A stretch of 64,000 bases of DNA, from the NCBI RefSeq assembly GCF_000381885.1, contig NZ_KB907210.1, positions 444,104-508,103 on the forward strand, in the 5' to 3' direction. Under the pieces are notes generated by a model that did not search any database, was not told the origin of the DNA, and was given only the letters and a program-made list of their open reading frames with translations. Position 1 is the first letter of the stretch. Each line of letters opens with the position of its first letter. Shown here in pieces: positions 10,591 through 18,145 of the stretch. The DNA comes from Actinomadura atramentaria DSM 43919 (GTDB lineage: Bacteria; Actinomycetota; Actinomycetes; Streptosporangiales; Streptosporangiaceae). The translations under genes and the position numbers were made by a program.

Positions 10591-11253
10591 TCAGAGCGGC
10601 GGGGCCTCGCCCGGCTCCTCCTGGTAGGAGTAGCGCTGCTCCGTCCACGGGTCCGCGACGTTGTGGTAGCCGCGCTCCTCCCAGAAGCCGCGCCGGTCCT
10701 CGGCCAGGTACTCCACGGCCCGCACCCACTTGACGCTCTTCCACGCGTACAGGTGCGGGACGACGATCCGCACCGGGTGGCCGTGGTCGGCGGTGAGCCG
10801 CTCCCCGTCGCGGTGGGTGGCGAACAGCGTGCCGGCGGCGAGGAAGTCGCTCATCCGCAGGTTCGCGCTGTAGCCGTACTCCGCCCAGATCATCACGTGG
10901 CTCGCGCTCGGGTGCGGCGGCGCGAGCGCGGCGATCGACGCGGCGGCGACGCCCTCCCACGTGTTGTCCGGGATGGTGAACTTGGTGACGCAGTGGAAGT
11001 CGGCGACCGTCCGGACGCGGGGCAGGGCGTCGAACTCGTCCCACGTCCAGCGGTACTGCCCGCCGTCCGCGGTGATCCCGAAGACGCGGAAGTCCCAGTC
11101 GCGCGGACGGAACTTCGGCACCGGACCGTAGTGCAGGACCGGCCAACCGCGCGGCACGTACTGCCCCGGCGGGAGCTTCCGGTCGGGGGCGGCGGAATCC
11201 TCGGACGCGTCCATGACGCGGGCCATCCTGCCATCCGACGTGAGCTGAGCCAT
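10591..11253 (-). CDS. Sulfite-oxidase-like molybdopterin-dependent oxidoreductase
   Basis: Molybdopterin oxidoreductase of the sulfite oxidase/YedY superfamily, about 220 residues, consisting of the molybdopterin domain only. The molybdenum-ligating Cys is in DFHCVTKFT, and the cofactor-binding stretch TADHGHPVRIVVPHLYAWKSVKWV is well preserved. There is no Tat or Sec signal, so it is probably cytoplasmic. Several in-frame starts exist: ATG at 11286 would abut the -10 box of the divergent aro leader, so 11253 or 11226 is more likely. The substrate is unknown. Confidence 0.85.
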   Translation of the reverse strand: MAQLTSDGRMARVMDASEDSAAPDRKLPPGQYVPRGWPVLHYGPVPKFRPRDWDFRVFGITADGGQYRWTWDEFDALPRVRTVADFHCVTKFTIPDNTWEGVAAASIAALAPPHPSASHVMIWAEYGYSANLRMSDFLAAGTLFATHRDGERLTADHGHPVRIVVPHLYAWKSVKWVRAVEYLAEDRRGFWEERGYHNVADPWTEQRYSYQEEPGEAPPL

Positions 11254-11290
11254 ATTCGGCCCCCGGTCCCCCGCACCACCGCCCATCGGC

Positions 11291-11296
11291 TACGCT
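11291..11296 (+). promoter_or_regulatory. -10 box for the aromatic leader peptide
   Basis: TACGCT at 11291-11296 ends 6 bases before a GTG at 11303, which opens a short Tyr/Phe/Trp-rich ORF. No SD is present, so the leader transcript probably begins at its start codon. The -35 region (about 11267-11273) is poorly conserved. Confidence 0.55.
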
Positions 11297-11302
11297 GAGC
11301 CC

Positions 11303-11371
11303 GTGCGCAACGTCGTCTATTTCTTTTGGTACGGCCAGCCCGGGCGGCTGGTCTGCCAGACGCTGCGCTGA
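11303..11371 (+). CDS. Putative aromatic amino acid leader peptide (attenuator) of the DAHP synthase gene
   Basis: A 22-codon ORF from GTG to TGA whose sixth to tenth codons read Tyr-Phe-Phe-Trp-Tyr, one residue run covering all three end products of the shikimate pathway. It is followed 13 bases later by a perfect 15-bp hairpin and then by the class I DAHP synthase gene. This is the layout of ribosome-mediated transcription attenuation: stalling at scarce Tyr, Phe or Trp codons would favour an antiterminator. It looks leaderless (TACGCT 6 bases before GTG). Function is inferred from composition and position. Confidence 0.65.
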   Translation: MRNVVYFFWYGQPGRLVCQTLR

Positions 11372-11383
11372 CAGACCATCGAG

Positions 11384-11417
11384 CGAGAGCCCCGGGCCGG
11401 ACGGCCCGGGGCTCTCG
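11384..11417 (+). terminator. Attenuator hairpin before DAHP synthase
   Basis: A perfect 15-bp GC-rich stem (left arm 11384-11398, right arm 11403-11417, loop GGAC) begins 13 bases after the leader peptide stop. Only GTCGTTCC follows, so it is a terminator with a weak T tract. The DAHP synthase ATG lies about 100 bases further on with its own SD (GAAGAGG). Confidence 0.7.
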
Positions 11418-11515
11418 TCGTTCCCGGGCCGGCCGCACCGGTCCCCCGCCCGATGCCGCGGCACCCCACCCGATTCCGGCGCGCGGCGCGCGCCAGCACG
11501 AGAAGAGGCAGCAAC

Positions 11516-12577
11516 ATGGTCGTCGTCATGGCTCCCGAGGCCACCGAGGCGGATGTCCAGGGCGTCGTCGCCCTGGTCGAGGCGGCGGGCGGCGACGCCT
11601 TCGTCAGCCGCGGCGTGGAGCGCACCATCATCGGCCTGGTCGGCGACGTCCAGCAGTTCGGCACCCTGAACCTGCGCGGCCAGCGCGGCGTCGCGGACGT
11701 CGTGCGGATCTCCGCGCCCTACAAGCTCGTCAGCCGCGAGAACCGCAGTGCCGGCCACCACGGGGAGCGCTCCATCGTCCGCGTCGGCGGCGTCCCGATC
11801 GGGCCGGGCACGATGACGCTGATCGCCGGGCCGTGCGCCGTCGAGACCCCCGAGCAGACCCTCGCCGCCGCGCAGATGGCGCAGGCCGCGGGCGCGACGC
11901 TGCTGCGCGGCGGCGCGTTCAAGCCGCGCACCTCCCCGTACGCGTTCCAGGGGCTCGGCGAGGCGGGGCTGCGCATCCTCGCGGACGTGCGCGAGGAGAC
12001 CGGGATGCCGATCGTGACCGAGGTCGTCGACGCCGCGGACGTCGACCTCGTCGCGTCCTACGCCGACATGCTCCAGATCGGCACCCGCAACGCGCAGAAC
12101 TTCGCGCTGCTCCAGGCCGCCGGCGAGTCCGGCAAGCCCGTCATGCTCAAGCGCGGCATGAACGGCACCATCGAGGAGTGGCTGATGGCCGCCGAGTACG
12201 TCGCGCAGCGCGGCAACCTCGACATCGTGCTGTGCGAGCGCGGCATCCGGACGTTCGAGAAGGCCACCCGCAACACCCTCGACATCTCCGCCGTCCCGGT
12301 CGCGCAGCGCCTCGGGCACCTGCCGGTGATCGTGGACCCGTCGCACTCGGGCGGCAGCCGCGACCTGGTGCTGCCGCTGACCCGCGCGGCCATCGCGGTC
12401 GGCGCCGACGGCGTGATCATCGACGTCCACCCGCACCCGGAGACCGCGCTGTGCGACGGGCCGCAGGCGCTGGTGAACGGCGACCTGCGCGAGCTGGCCA
12501 AGCTCGTGCGGACGCTGCCGCAGGTCGTCGGGCGCACGCTCACCACCGCGCCGGACCGCGACGGCGTGCCCGCCTGA
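11516..12577 (+). CDS. aroF: 3-deoxy-7-phosphoheptulonate (DAHP) synthase, AroA-I-beta type
   Basis: First step of the shikimate pathway, condensing phosphoenolpyruvate and erythrose 4-phosphate. The 353-residue protein has an N-terminal ferredoxin-like regulatory domain (about 1-85, MVVVMAPEATEADVQGVV...) and a catalytic barrel with AGPCAVET, LRGGAFKPRTSPYAFQG, KRGMNGTIEEW and VDPSHSGGSRD. This is the type I-beta class found in Bacillus, Thermotoga and some actinomycetes rather than the type II enzyme of Streptomyces. The start is placed by SD GAAGAGG. A leader peptide and hairpin upstream imply feedback by charged aromatic tRNAs in addition to enzyme inhibition. Confidence 0.95.
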   Translation: MVVVMAPEATEADVQGVVALVEAAGGDAFVSRGVERTIIGLVGDVQQFGTLNLRGQRGVADVVRISAPYKLVSRENRSAGHHGERSIVRVGGVPIGPGTMTLIAGPCAVETPEQTLAAAQMAQAAGATLLRGGAFKPRTSPYAFQGLGEAGLRILADVREETGMPIVTEVVDAADVDLVASYADMLQIGTRNAQNFALLQAAGESGKPVMLKRGMNGTIEEWLMAAEYVAQRGNLDIVLCERGIRTFEKATRNTLDISAVPVAQRLGHLPVIVDPSHSGGSRDLVLPLTRAAIAVGADGVIIDVHPHPETALCDGPQALVNGDLRELAKLVRTLPQVVGRTLTTAPDRDGVPA

Positions 12578-12624
12578 GCAGGGCGTTCCGGACGGGGGCG
12601 GCCGAAGGGGTCGTTCCCGTCCGG

Positions 12625-12630
12625 TACGGT
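12625..12630 (+). promoter_or_regulatory. -10 box ahead of the 13-codon mini-ORF
   Basis: TACGGT at 12625-12630 ends 7 bases before ATG 12638. No SD precedes that ATG. This repeats the geometry of the aro leader 1.3 kb upstream and implies a leaderless transcript start here. Confidence 0.5.
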
Positions 12631-12637
12631 CGACGGC

Positions 12638-12679
12638 ATGGACTACTGGACCTCGAACTGCGGCCCGCCGGTCTCCTGA
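12638..12679 (+). CDS. Putative leaderless leader peptide before the EamA transporter
   Basis: A 13-codon ORF encoding MDYWTSNCGPPVS begins 7 bases after a TACGGT box and ends 171 bases before the EamA-family transporter gene. GC-rich hairpins lie in between (12712-12738 and about 12784-12801). Two aromatic residues at positions 3 and 4, a Cys and a Pro-Pro pair could pause a ribosome, but no amino acid is strongly over-represented. A leader or stalling peptide is inferred only from position, promoter geometry and the long untranslated stretch that follows. Confidence 0.4.
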   Translation: MDYWTSNCGPPVS

Positions 12680-12711
12680 CCGGGGCGCGGTAACACGGTC
12701 TCCCACGGCCT

Positions 12712-12738
12712 CGCGCGGCCGGGCCCGGCCCCCGCGCG
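12712..12738 (+). terminator. Hairpin between the mini-ORF and the EamA gene
   Basis: CGCGCGG at 12712-12718 pairs with CCGCGCG at 12732-12738 around an inner self-complementary CCGGGCCCGG. It lies inside the 171-base leader of the transporter gene and could act as an attenuator. There is no T tract. Confidence 0.35.
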
Positions 12739-12850
12739 ATCGGCCCCTGCGGTCCTGCCCTTCTGACGCCGAGCGCTGAGCGCGCGGCGGTCCCACCGCG
12801 CCCCGGACACGGATCAGCACACCCGATTCGAGTCCAGGAGACGCATCCTC

Positions 12851-13786
12851 GTGTCCGAGAACATCGTCGAAACCCCCGCGCGCCCGAGCGCGGCGCCCGT
12901 CCGGGCGCGCAGCGGCACCGCGGACGTGCTGCTCGCCGCCGTGCTGTGGGGCACCGCCGGGCCGGTCGCCACGCTCGCGCCGCAGCACACGTCGGCGGTC
13001 GCGGTGTCCGCCGTCCGGGTCGCGCTCGGCGGCCTGCTGCTGCTCGCCTTCGCGGCGACCGGGCCGCGCCGCGCGGGGCTGGCCGCGCTGCTGCGCGCGG
13101 GCGGCCGGACGCGGGCCGTCCTCGCGGTCGGCACCGTGTGCGCGGCGGCGTACCAGACCGCCTACTACGCGTCGGTGGACCGCACCGGTGTGGCCGTCTC
13201 GACCGTCGTCGCGCTCGGGAGCGCGCCCGCGTTCGCCGGGCTGCTCCAGCGGCGCGGCCTGACCCGGCGCTGGTACACGGCCACGGCGACGGCCGTCGCG
13301 GGCTGCGCGCTGCTCGTCGGCGCGGGGCCGGGGGCGGGCGCCGAGCCGGTCGGCGTCGCGCTCGCGCTGCTGTGCGGGTTCGTGTACGCGCTCTACAGCC
13401 TGGCGATCAGCCGGCTCGTCCGGACGGGCGCGGAGAACAGCGCCGTCACCGGCGCGCTGTTCGGCGGCGCGGCGCTGATCATGCTCCCGGCGCTCGCGTT
13501 CGCGCGCCCCGGCTGGGCGCTGTCCGGACGCGGCCTCGCCATCGCGCTCTACCTCGGCGCGATCACGATCGCCGTCGCCTACGCCCTGTTCACCCGCGGC
13601 CTGCGCGGGACGCCCGCCGCGACCGCGATGACGCTCACCCTCGCCGAACCCGCCGTCGCCGCGCTGGTGGGCCTCGCGGTCCTCGGCGAACGGCTCGGCG
13701 GCGCGGCGTTCGCCGGGATCGCACTGCTCGGGGCGGCGCTGCTGGTACTCGCCGTCCCCGCGCGCAGACGCTCGCGGGCCGGGTGA
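12851..13786 (+). CDS. EamA/DMT-family transporter (drug/metabolite exporter)
   Basis: Integral membrane protein of 311 residues with ten hydrophobic segments in two five-helix EamA halves (about 20-155 and 165-300). Each half opens with a recognisable EamA stretch, for example VLLAAVLWGTAGPVATLAP and GVALALLCGFVYALYSLAISR, and LAEPAVAALVGLAVLGERL ends the second. It probably exports amino acids or small metabolites. The GTG start follows CAGGAGACGCATCCTC, an SD at good distance. A leaderless mini-ORF and hairpins upstream suggest control by attenuation. Substrate unknown; the DAHP synthase neighbour makes an aromatic compound conceivable. Confidence 0.88.
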   Translation: MSENIVETPARPSAAPVRARSGTADVLLAAVLWGTAGPVATLAPQHTSAVAVSAVRVALGGLLLLAFAATGPRRAGLAALLRAGGRTRAVLAVGTVCAAAYQTAYYASVDRTGVAVSTVVALGSAPAFAGLLQRRGLTRRWYTATATAVAGCALLVGAGPGAGAEPVGVALALLCGFVYALYSLAISRLVRTGAENSAVTGALFGGAALIMLPALAFARPGWALSGRGLAIALYLGAITIAVAYALFTRGLRGTPAATAMTLTLAEPAVAALVGLAVLGERLGGAAFAGIALLGAALLVLAVPARRRSRAG

Positions 13787-13905
13787 CACGACCCTGGCAC
13801 CGCCGTGAGAACGCGCTGGCCGGGCCGCGCGGCGGCGGGTCCGCGGCGTCCCGAATTGGTCTGAACCACTCGCCAAACCGGGCCCCGGCGAGGATGATGC
13901 TCGGC

Positions 13906-14895
13906 ATGACCACAGGCGACGGCGACGCCGGCGGCAGGCTCTTCCCCGACGATCTGGACCGCGTCGACCCGGTCGCGGCGGTGCGGTTCGCGGACGCGCG
14001 CCGGGCGGCCGCCGCCTATCCCGAGCTGGTCGCGGTCGGGCCGCTGTTCGCCCCCGCCGAGCGGGCGGGCGGCGGCCGGGCCGCGCGGGAGTGGCGGATC
14101 GTCGGCGCGTGCGACCCGCTGCCGCAGGGGGCGCGGGAGATCCTGGCGGACGTCCTCGCGGACCGGGCGGCGCTCACCGGGCTCACCCCGGCCGAGGCGG
14201 ACGCCTACCGCGCGGCGGCGCGGCGGGTCCGGGGCTGCCCGGCGGACGCGCCCTGCGACGGCTTCTGCGACGGCACGTGCTCCGGCTCGGGCACGGGCTC
14301 GGGGGATGACCCGCCCGACGAGGTCGCCGCCGCCGGATCGCGGTTCCGCGTCGTGCGCATCGAACAGCTCGTCCGGACCGGCCTGGACGGCCCCGAACCG
14401 CCCCGCCCCAGCGACCCCGACCCGCGCCCGCACGGCCTCCGGCCGCCCGCGCCCCGTCCGTGGGACGTCCTGCGCGACGACGGCCCGGTCCCCGACGCCG
14501 GGGCGGCCGACCTGCTGGACCGCCTCCGCGAGGCCGCGGCGCCCCCGGGCCCCGCCGACGCGTACGGCACCCCGGTCGCCCTCGCGCCGATGTTCACCGT
14601 CGCCGAGCGCTGCGACGGCCAGTGGCGGCCCACCGGACGCCTGCACGAACTGCCCGGCCGGGCCCGCGAGTCCCTGGCCAACTACTTCCGGCACATCGCG
14701 CCGGTCCTGGAGCATCCCGACCGCACGACGCTCGCCGAGTACGCCTACGCCGCCGCGCTCATGGACGACGGCACGCGCCGCAACGGCATCGAGGTCGCCG
14801 GGCGGCGCTTCCGGATCGTCCGCCTCGAACGGATCACCCTGTTCGGCCCGGACGGGCCGGAGCCGCCGCGCCCCGGCGACCCGGGCGTCCGCTAG
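13906..14895 (+). CDS. DUF5954-family protein
   Basis: Soluble 329-residue protein with two similar halves. Each half holds a segment beginning VAVGPLFAPAER or VALAPMFTVAER and ends with RFRVVRIEQLV or RFRIVRLERIT followed by GPDGPEPPRP-like wording, the signature I associate with the actinomycete DUF5954 family. A Cys-rich Gly/Ser linker (CDGFCDGTCSGSG, about residues 123-135) separates a first repeat copy. ATG 13906 is preferred over ATG 13894 because a GAGG lies about 12 bases ahead. Function unknown. It converges on thiI with four bases between stops. Confidence 0.7.
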   Translation: MTTGDGDAGGRLFPDDLDRVDPVAAVRFADARRAAAAYPELVAVGPLFAPAERAGGGRAAREWRIVGACDPLPQGAREILADVLADRAALTGLTPAEADAYRAAARRVRGCPADAPCDGFCDGTCSGSGTGSGDDPPDEVAAAGSRFRVVRIEQLVRTGLDGPEPPRPSDPDPRPHGLRPPAPRPWDVLRDDGPVPDAGAADLLDRLREAAAPPGPADAYGTPVALAPMFTVAERCDGQWRPTGRLHELPGRARESLANYFRHIAPVLEHPDRTTLAEYAYAAALMDDGTRRNGIEVAGRRFRIVRLERITLFGPDGPEPPRPGDPGVR

Positions 14896-14899
14896 CGGT

Positions 14900-16138
14900 T
14901 CAGGCCGCCCCGGCGTCGCCGTAGACGGGCCGGTGCTCCTGCACCGACGCGGCGAGCTGCTCGGCCAGCTCCCCGACGTCCAGCCGCTTCTCGATCTGCC
15001 GCAGGTCGTCGATCTTGGCGCGGGTCTCGGCGCGGCGCGGCGCGAGCAGCGTGCAGCAGTCCTCGTCGGGCAGCTCGGAGATCTCCAGGGTGCGGACGCG
15101 CCGCGCCTGCTCGATGATCTCGATCTTGTCCATGCCGACGAGCGGCCGCAGGATCGGCAGCTCCACCGCGTCGTCCAGCGCGGTGATGTTGGCGAGGGTC
15201 TGGCTGGACACCTGGCCGAGCGCGTCCCCGGTGATCAGCGCGCCGCCGCCGAGGCGGCGGGCGAGCAGCTCGCCGGTCCGCAGCATGAGCCGCCGCTGCG
15301 CGATCACCGCGAGCCGGTCCGCGCCGGAGGACTTGATCTGCTGCTGGGCCTTGCCGAACGGCACGACGAACAGCCGCGACCCGCCCTGGAACTTGTCCAG
15401 CTCGCGGACCAGCGCGTACGCCTTGTAGATCGACTCGGGGCCGGTGAACGGCATCCCGGAGAAGTGCAGGTAGTCCACGCGCAGGCCGCGCCGCATCATC
15501 CGGTACGCGGCGACGGGCGAGTCGATGCCGCCCGACATCAGCACCAGCGCGCGGCCGCTCATCCCGACCGGCAGCCCGCCCGCGCCGGGCAACCCGCCCG
15601 AGTAGACGAAGACCTCGTCGCGGTCCACCTCGATCGACAGCGTGTGGTCGGGGTTCTTCAGCCGGACCGGCTGGCCGTAGGCGTCCGCGAGCTGCCCGCC
15701 GATGTGGCGGTCCAGCTCGGTGGAGGTCATCGGGAACCGCTTGTCGCGGCGCCGGGACCGGACGGCGAAGCTGCCGGTGCGGCCGTCCATCAGCTCCAGC
15801 GCGGCGCGCTCGACGCTCGGGACGTCCTTGCCGACCCGCCAGGCGCGGTGCGCCCAGACGATGCCCATCACGTCGCTGATCCGCGCGGCCAGCCGGTCGA
15901 CCGTGGCGACGTCGGCGTCCTTGGTGCGGACGATGAACACGCCGTGCCGCCGGATCACGTCCACCCGGGCGATCGGGCGCACGGCGGCGCGGACGTTGTC
16001 GGCCAGCCGCCGCTCGAACAGCTCGCGGTTCTTGCCCTTGAGGACGACCTCGCCGAGCTTGATCAGGACGCACGGCTCGCCGTCGACCGGCGCGTGCTCC
16101 CCGGCCGCACCGGCGGGCGCCGTGTCGAGCGTGGTCAT
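14900..16138 (-). CDS. thiI: tRNA 4-thiouridine synthetase ThiI
   Basis: ATP-dependent enzyme that thiolates U8 of tRNA and, in some bacteria, supplies sulfur for the thiazole of thiamine. The 412-residue protein has the N-terminal ferredoxin-like and THUMP regions (about 20-190, with LIKLGEVVLKGKNRELFE) and a PP-loop domain with SGGIDSPVA (about residues 212-220). There is no C-terminal rhodanese domain, so sulfur must come from a separate donor. The start ATG is preceded by GGAGGAACCCCC. It lies 12 kb from thiOSG in the same window. Confidence 0.93.
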   Translation of the reverse strand: MTTLDTAPAGAAGEHAPVDGEPCVLIKLGEVVLKGKNRELFERRLADNVRAAVRPIARVDVIRRHGVFIVRTKDADVATVDRLAARISDVMGIVWAHRAWRVGKDVPSVERAALELMDGRTGSFAVRSRRRDKRFPMTSTELDRHIGGQLADAYGQPVRLKNPDHTLSIEVDRDEVFVYSGGLPGAGGLPVGMSGRALVLMSGGIDSPVAAYRMMRRGLRVDYLHFSGMPFTGPESIYKAYALVRELDKFQGGSRLFVVPFGKAQQQIKSSGADRLAVIAQRRLMLRTGELLARRLGGGALITGDALGQVSSQTLANITALDDAVELPILRPLVGMDKIEIIEQARRVRTLEISELPDEDCCTLLAPRRAETRAKIDDLRQIEKRLDVGELAEQLAASVQEHRPVYGDAGAA

Positions 16139-16263
16139 GGGGGTTCCTCCAACGGGACCGGACGGGATGGGCCCGGGACGGGAAGTCCGGACAAGGCCGA
16201 CGTCTAGTCTGGCCCACACTGGACAATGCCGCGACCGGCGCGGGATGTTCCCGGGAACGCGGA

Positions 16264-16292
16264 CGGACCCGGCCCGCGTCGGGCCGGGTCCG
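16264..16292 (-). terminator. Terminator after the phosphofructokinase gene
   Basis: A perfect 13-bp stem (CGGACCCGGCCCG with CGGGCCGGGTCCG, three-base loop) lies 11 bases beyond the stop of the minus-strand kinase gene and before the thiI promoter region. Confidence 0.7.
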
Positions 16293-16302
16293 CCGGGAAC
16301 CG

Positions 16303-17328
16303 TCAGCCGAAGAAGACCTCGGCCTCCTCGTACCGCTCGGCCGGAACGGTCTTCAGCTCCTTCACCGCGTCCTCCAGCCCGACGCGGACGATGTCGGTGC
16401 CGCGCAGCGCCACCATCGTCCCGAATTCGCCCGCCCGGACGGCGTCGATGGCGCTCAGCCCGAACCGCGTCGCCAGGACCCGGTCGAACGCGCTCGGCGT
16501 GCCGCCGCGCTGGATGTGGCCGAGGACGGTCGCGCGCGCCTCCTTGCCGGTGCGCTTCTCGATCTCGTCGGCGAGGCGCTGCCCGATGCCGCCGAGGCGG
16601 ACGTGCCCGAACGCGTCCAGCTCGCCGGTCTGCAGCTCCATCTGCCCGTCGATCGGGTGCGCGCCCTCCGACACGACGATGATCGGCGCGTAGCGGGTGC
16701 GGAACCGGCTCTCGACGTACTCGACGACCTTCTCGATGTCGAACGGCCGCTCGGGGATGAGGATGACGTTCGCGCCCGCCGCCATCCCGGCGTGCAGCGC
16801 GATCCACCCCGCGTGCCGCCCCATGACCTCGCAGATCAGCGCGCGGTGGTGGCTCTCGGCGGTGGTGTGGAGGCGGTCGATGGCCTCGGTGGCGATGTTG
16901 ACGGCGGTGTCGAAGCCGAAGGTGTAGTCGGTCGCGCCGAGGTCGTTGTCGATCGTCTTGGGGACGCCGACGACGTTGACGCCGTTCTCGAACAGGGTCC
17001 GCGCGACGCCGAGGGTGTCCTCGCCGCCGATCGCGACGAGCGCGTCCACGCCGAGCCCGGCGAGGTTGTCCTTGATCCGCTCGATGCCGCCGTCGACCTT
17101 GACCGGGTTGGTGCGCGACGAGCCGAGGATGGTGCCGCCCCGGGGCAGGATGCCGCGCACGGCCTGGACGTCGAGCGCGACGGTGTCCCCTTCGAGGGGG
17201 CCGCGCCAGCCCGCCCGGAACCCGACGAACTCGTAGCCGAAGACCTGCACGCCCTTGCGCACGACGGCGCGGATCACCGCGTTCAGGCCGGGGCAGTCGC
17301 CGCCCCCGGTCAGCACCCCGACGCGCAT
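16303..17328 (-). CDS. 6-phosphofructokinase, probably pyrophosphate-dependent
   Basis: Phosphorylates fructose 6-phosphate (reversibly if PPi-linked). The 341-residue protein has LTGGGDCPGLN at 6-16, GGEDTLG at 101-107, PKTIDNDLG at 123-131 and MGRHAGWIAL. Residue 104 is Asp and residue 124 is Lys, where ATP-dependent E. coli-type enzymes have Gly at both places. This Asp/Lys pair is the accepted signature of PPi-dependent enzymes, as in the Amycolatopsis methanolica PPi-PFK. The start ATG at 17328 follows SD GGGAGAGG; in-frame codons upstream are not coding-like. The glucokinase gene lies 5 kb away. Confidence 0.9.
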   Translation of the reverse strand: MRVGVLTGGGDCPGLNAVIRAVVRKGVQVFGYEFVGFRAGWRGPLEGDTVALDVQAVRGILPRGGTILGSSRTNPVKVDGGIERIKDNLAGLGVDALVAIGGEDTLGVARTLFENGVNVVGVPKTIDNDLGATDYTFGFDTAVNIATEAIDRLHTTAESHHRALICEVMGRHAGWIALHAGMAAGANVILIPERPFDIEKVVEYVESRFRTRYAPIIVVSEGAHPIDGQMELQTGELDAFGHVRLGGIGQRLADEIEKRTGKEARATVLGHIQRGGTPSAFDRVLATRFGLSAIDAVRAGEFGTMVALRGTDIVRVGLEDAVKELKTVPAERYEEAEVFFG

Positions 17329-17464
17329 GCCCTCTCCCTGTCCGGACACCGTGCTCCCTCCTGCACCGGCGCGGCCCGCGTCGTCCCGCGCGCCGCCACT
17401 GGTCTGGACCATAGTGCGTCCGGGCGCGCCCCGCCGGGACAACGGTCAGGACGGCGCGGCCGGG

Positions 17465-18136
17465 TCAGCCGTCCTGGTCGAGCCCCCGCTCGATCGCGTA
17501 CCGGACGAGTTCGACGCGGTTGTGGAGCTGCAGCTTGCGCAGCGTGTTCTGGACGTGGTTCTGCACGGTGCGGTGCGACAGGACGAGCCGCGCGGCGATC
17601 TGCTTGTAGGTGAGGCCCTTGGCGACGAGCCGCAGCACCTCGGTCTCGCGGTCGGTGAGGCGCGGCGCGCCGTCGTCGGCCCCGCCGGGCGCGGCGGCGA
17701 GCCGCCGGTACTCGCCGAGGACGAGCCCGGCCAGGCCAGGGGTGAACACCGCGTCCCCGGCGGCGGTGCGGCGCACGGCGTCCAGGAACTCGGCGCGGCC
17801 CGCCGACTTCAGCAGGTAGCCGGTGGCCCCGGCCTTGACGGCGTCCAGGACGTCCTGCTGCTCGCCGCTGGCCGACAGCACCAGCACCCGGACGGGCGGG
17901 TCGGCGGCGGCGAGCCGCCGGGTGACCTCGACGCCGCTGATGTCGGGGAGCTGGAGGTCCACGACGAGCACGTCGGGCCGGGCGGCGGGCGCGACGCGGA
18001 CGGCGGTGCGGCCGTCCCCGGCGGTCGCGACGACCTCGTGGCCCGCCTCGGCGAGGTCGCGGGCGACGGCGTCCCGCCACATCGGGTGGTCGTCGACGAC
18101 CATGACGCGCAGCGGGGTCGGTGTCTCGTCGGTCAC
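17465..18136 (-). CDS. NarL/LuxR-type response regulator (MacR-like)
   Basis: 223-residue response regulator. The receiver domain has VMVVDDHPMWRDAV, phospho-acceptor Asp in VLVVDLQLPDISG, Ser in VLVLSASG and Lys in GYLLKSAG. The C-terminal helix-turn-helix (about 155-215) begins LTDRETEVLRLVAKGLTYKQIA. GTG start at 18136. It lies 9 bases after its kinase partner. Position next to a phosphofructokinase and an acyltransferase matches MacR of S. coelicolor, which with MacS affects development and antibiotic production; that equivalence is from recalled gene order. Confidence 0.9.
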   Translation of the reverse strand: MTDETPTPLRVMVVDDHPMWRDAVARDLAEAGHEVVATAGDGRTAVRVAPAARPDVLVVDLQLPDISGVEVTRRLAAADPPVRVLVLSASGEQQDVLDAVKAGATGYLLKSAGRAEFLDAVRRTAAGDAVFTPGLAGLVLGEYRRLAAAPGGADDGAPRLTDRETEVLRLVAKGLTYKQIAARLVLSHRTVQNHVQNTLRKLQLHNRVELVRYAIERGLDQDG

Positions 18137-18145
18137 CCGGCCACC

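Noticed and set aside
9152..13876. Minus-strand open frame of over 1500 codons through the kinase, molybdoenzyme, DAHP synthase and EamA genes
   Set aside because: It crosses genes on both strands with no start signals or domains. A GC-bias artefact.
14306..16207. Plus-strand frame opposite thiI
   Set aside because: No start signal or domain. ThiI on the minus strand has complete motifs and SD.
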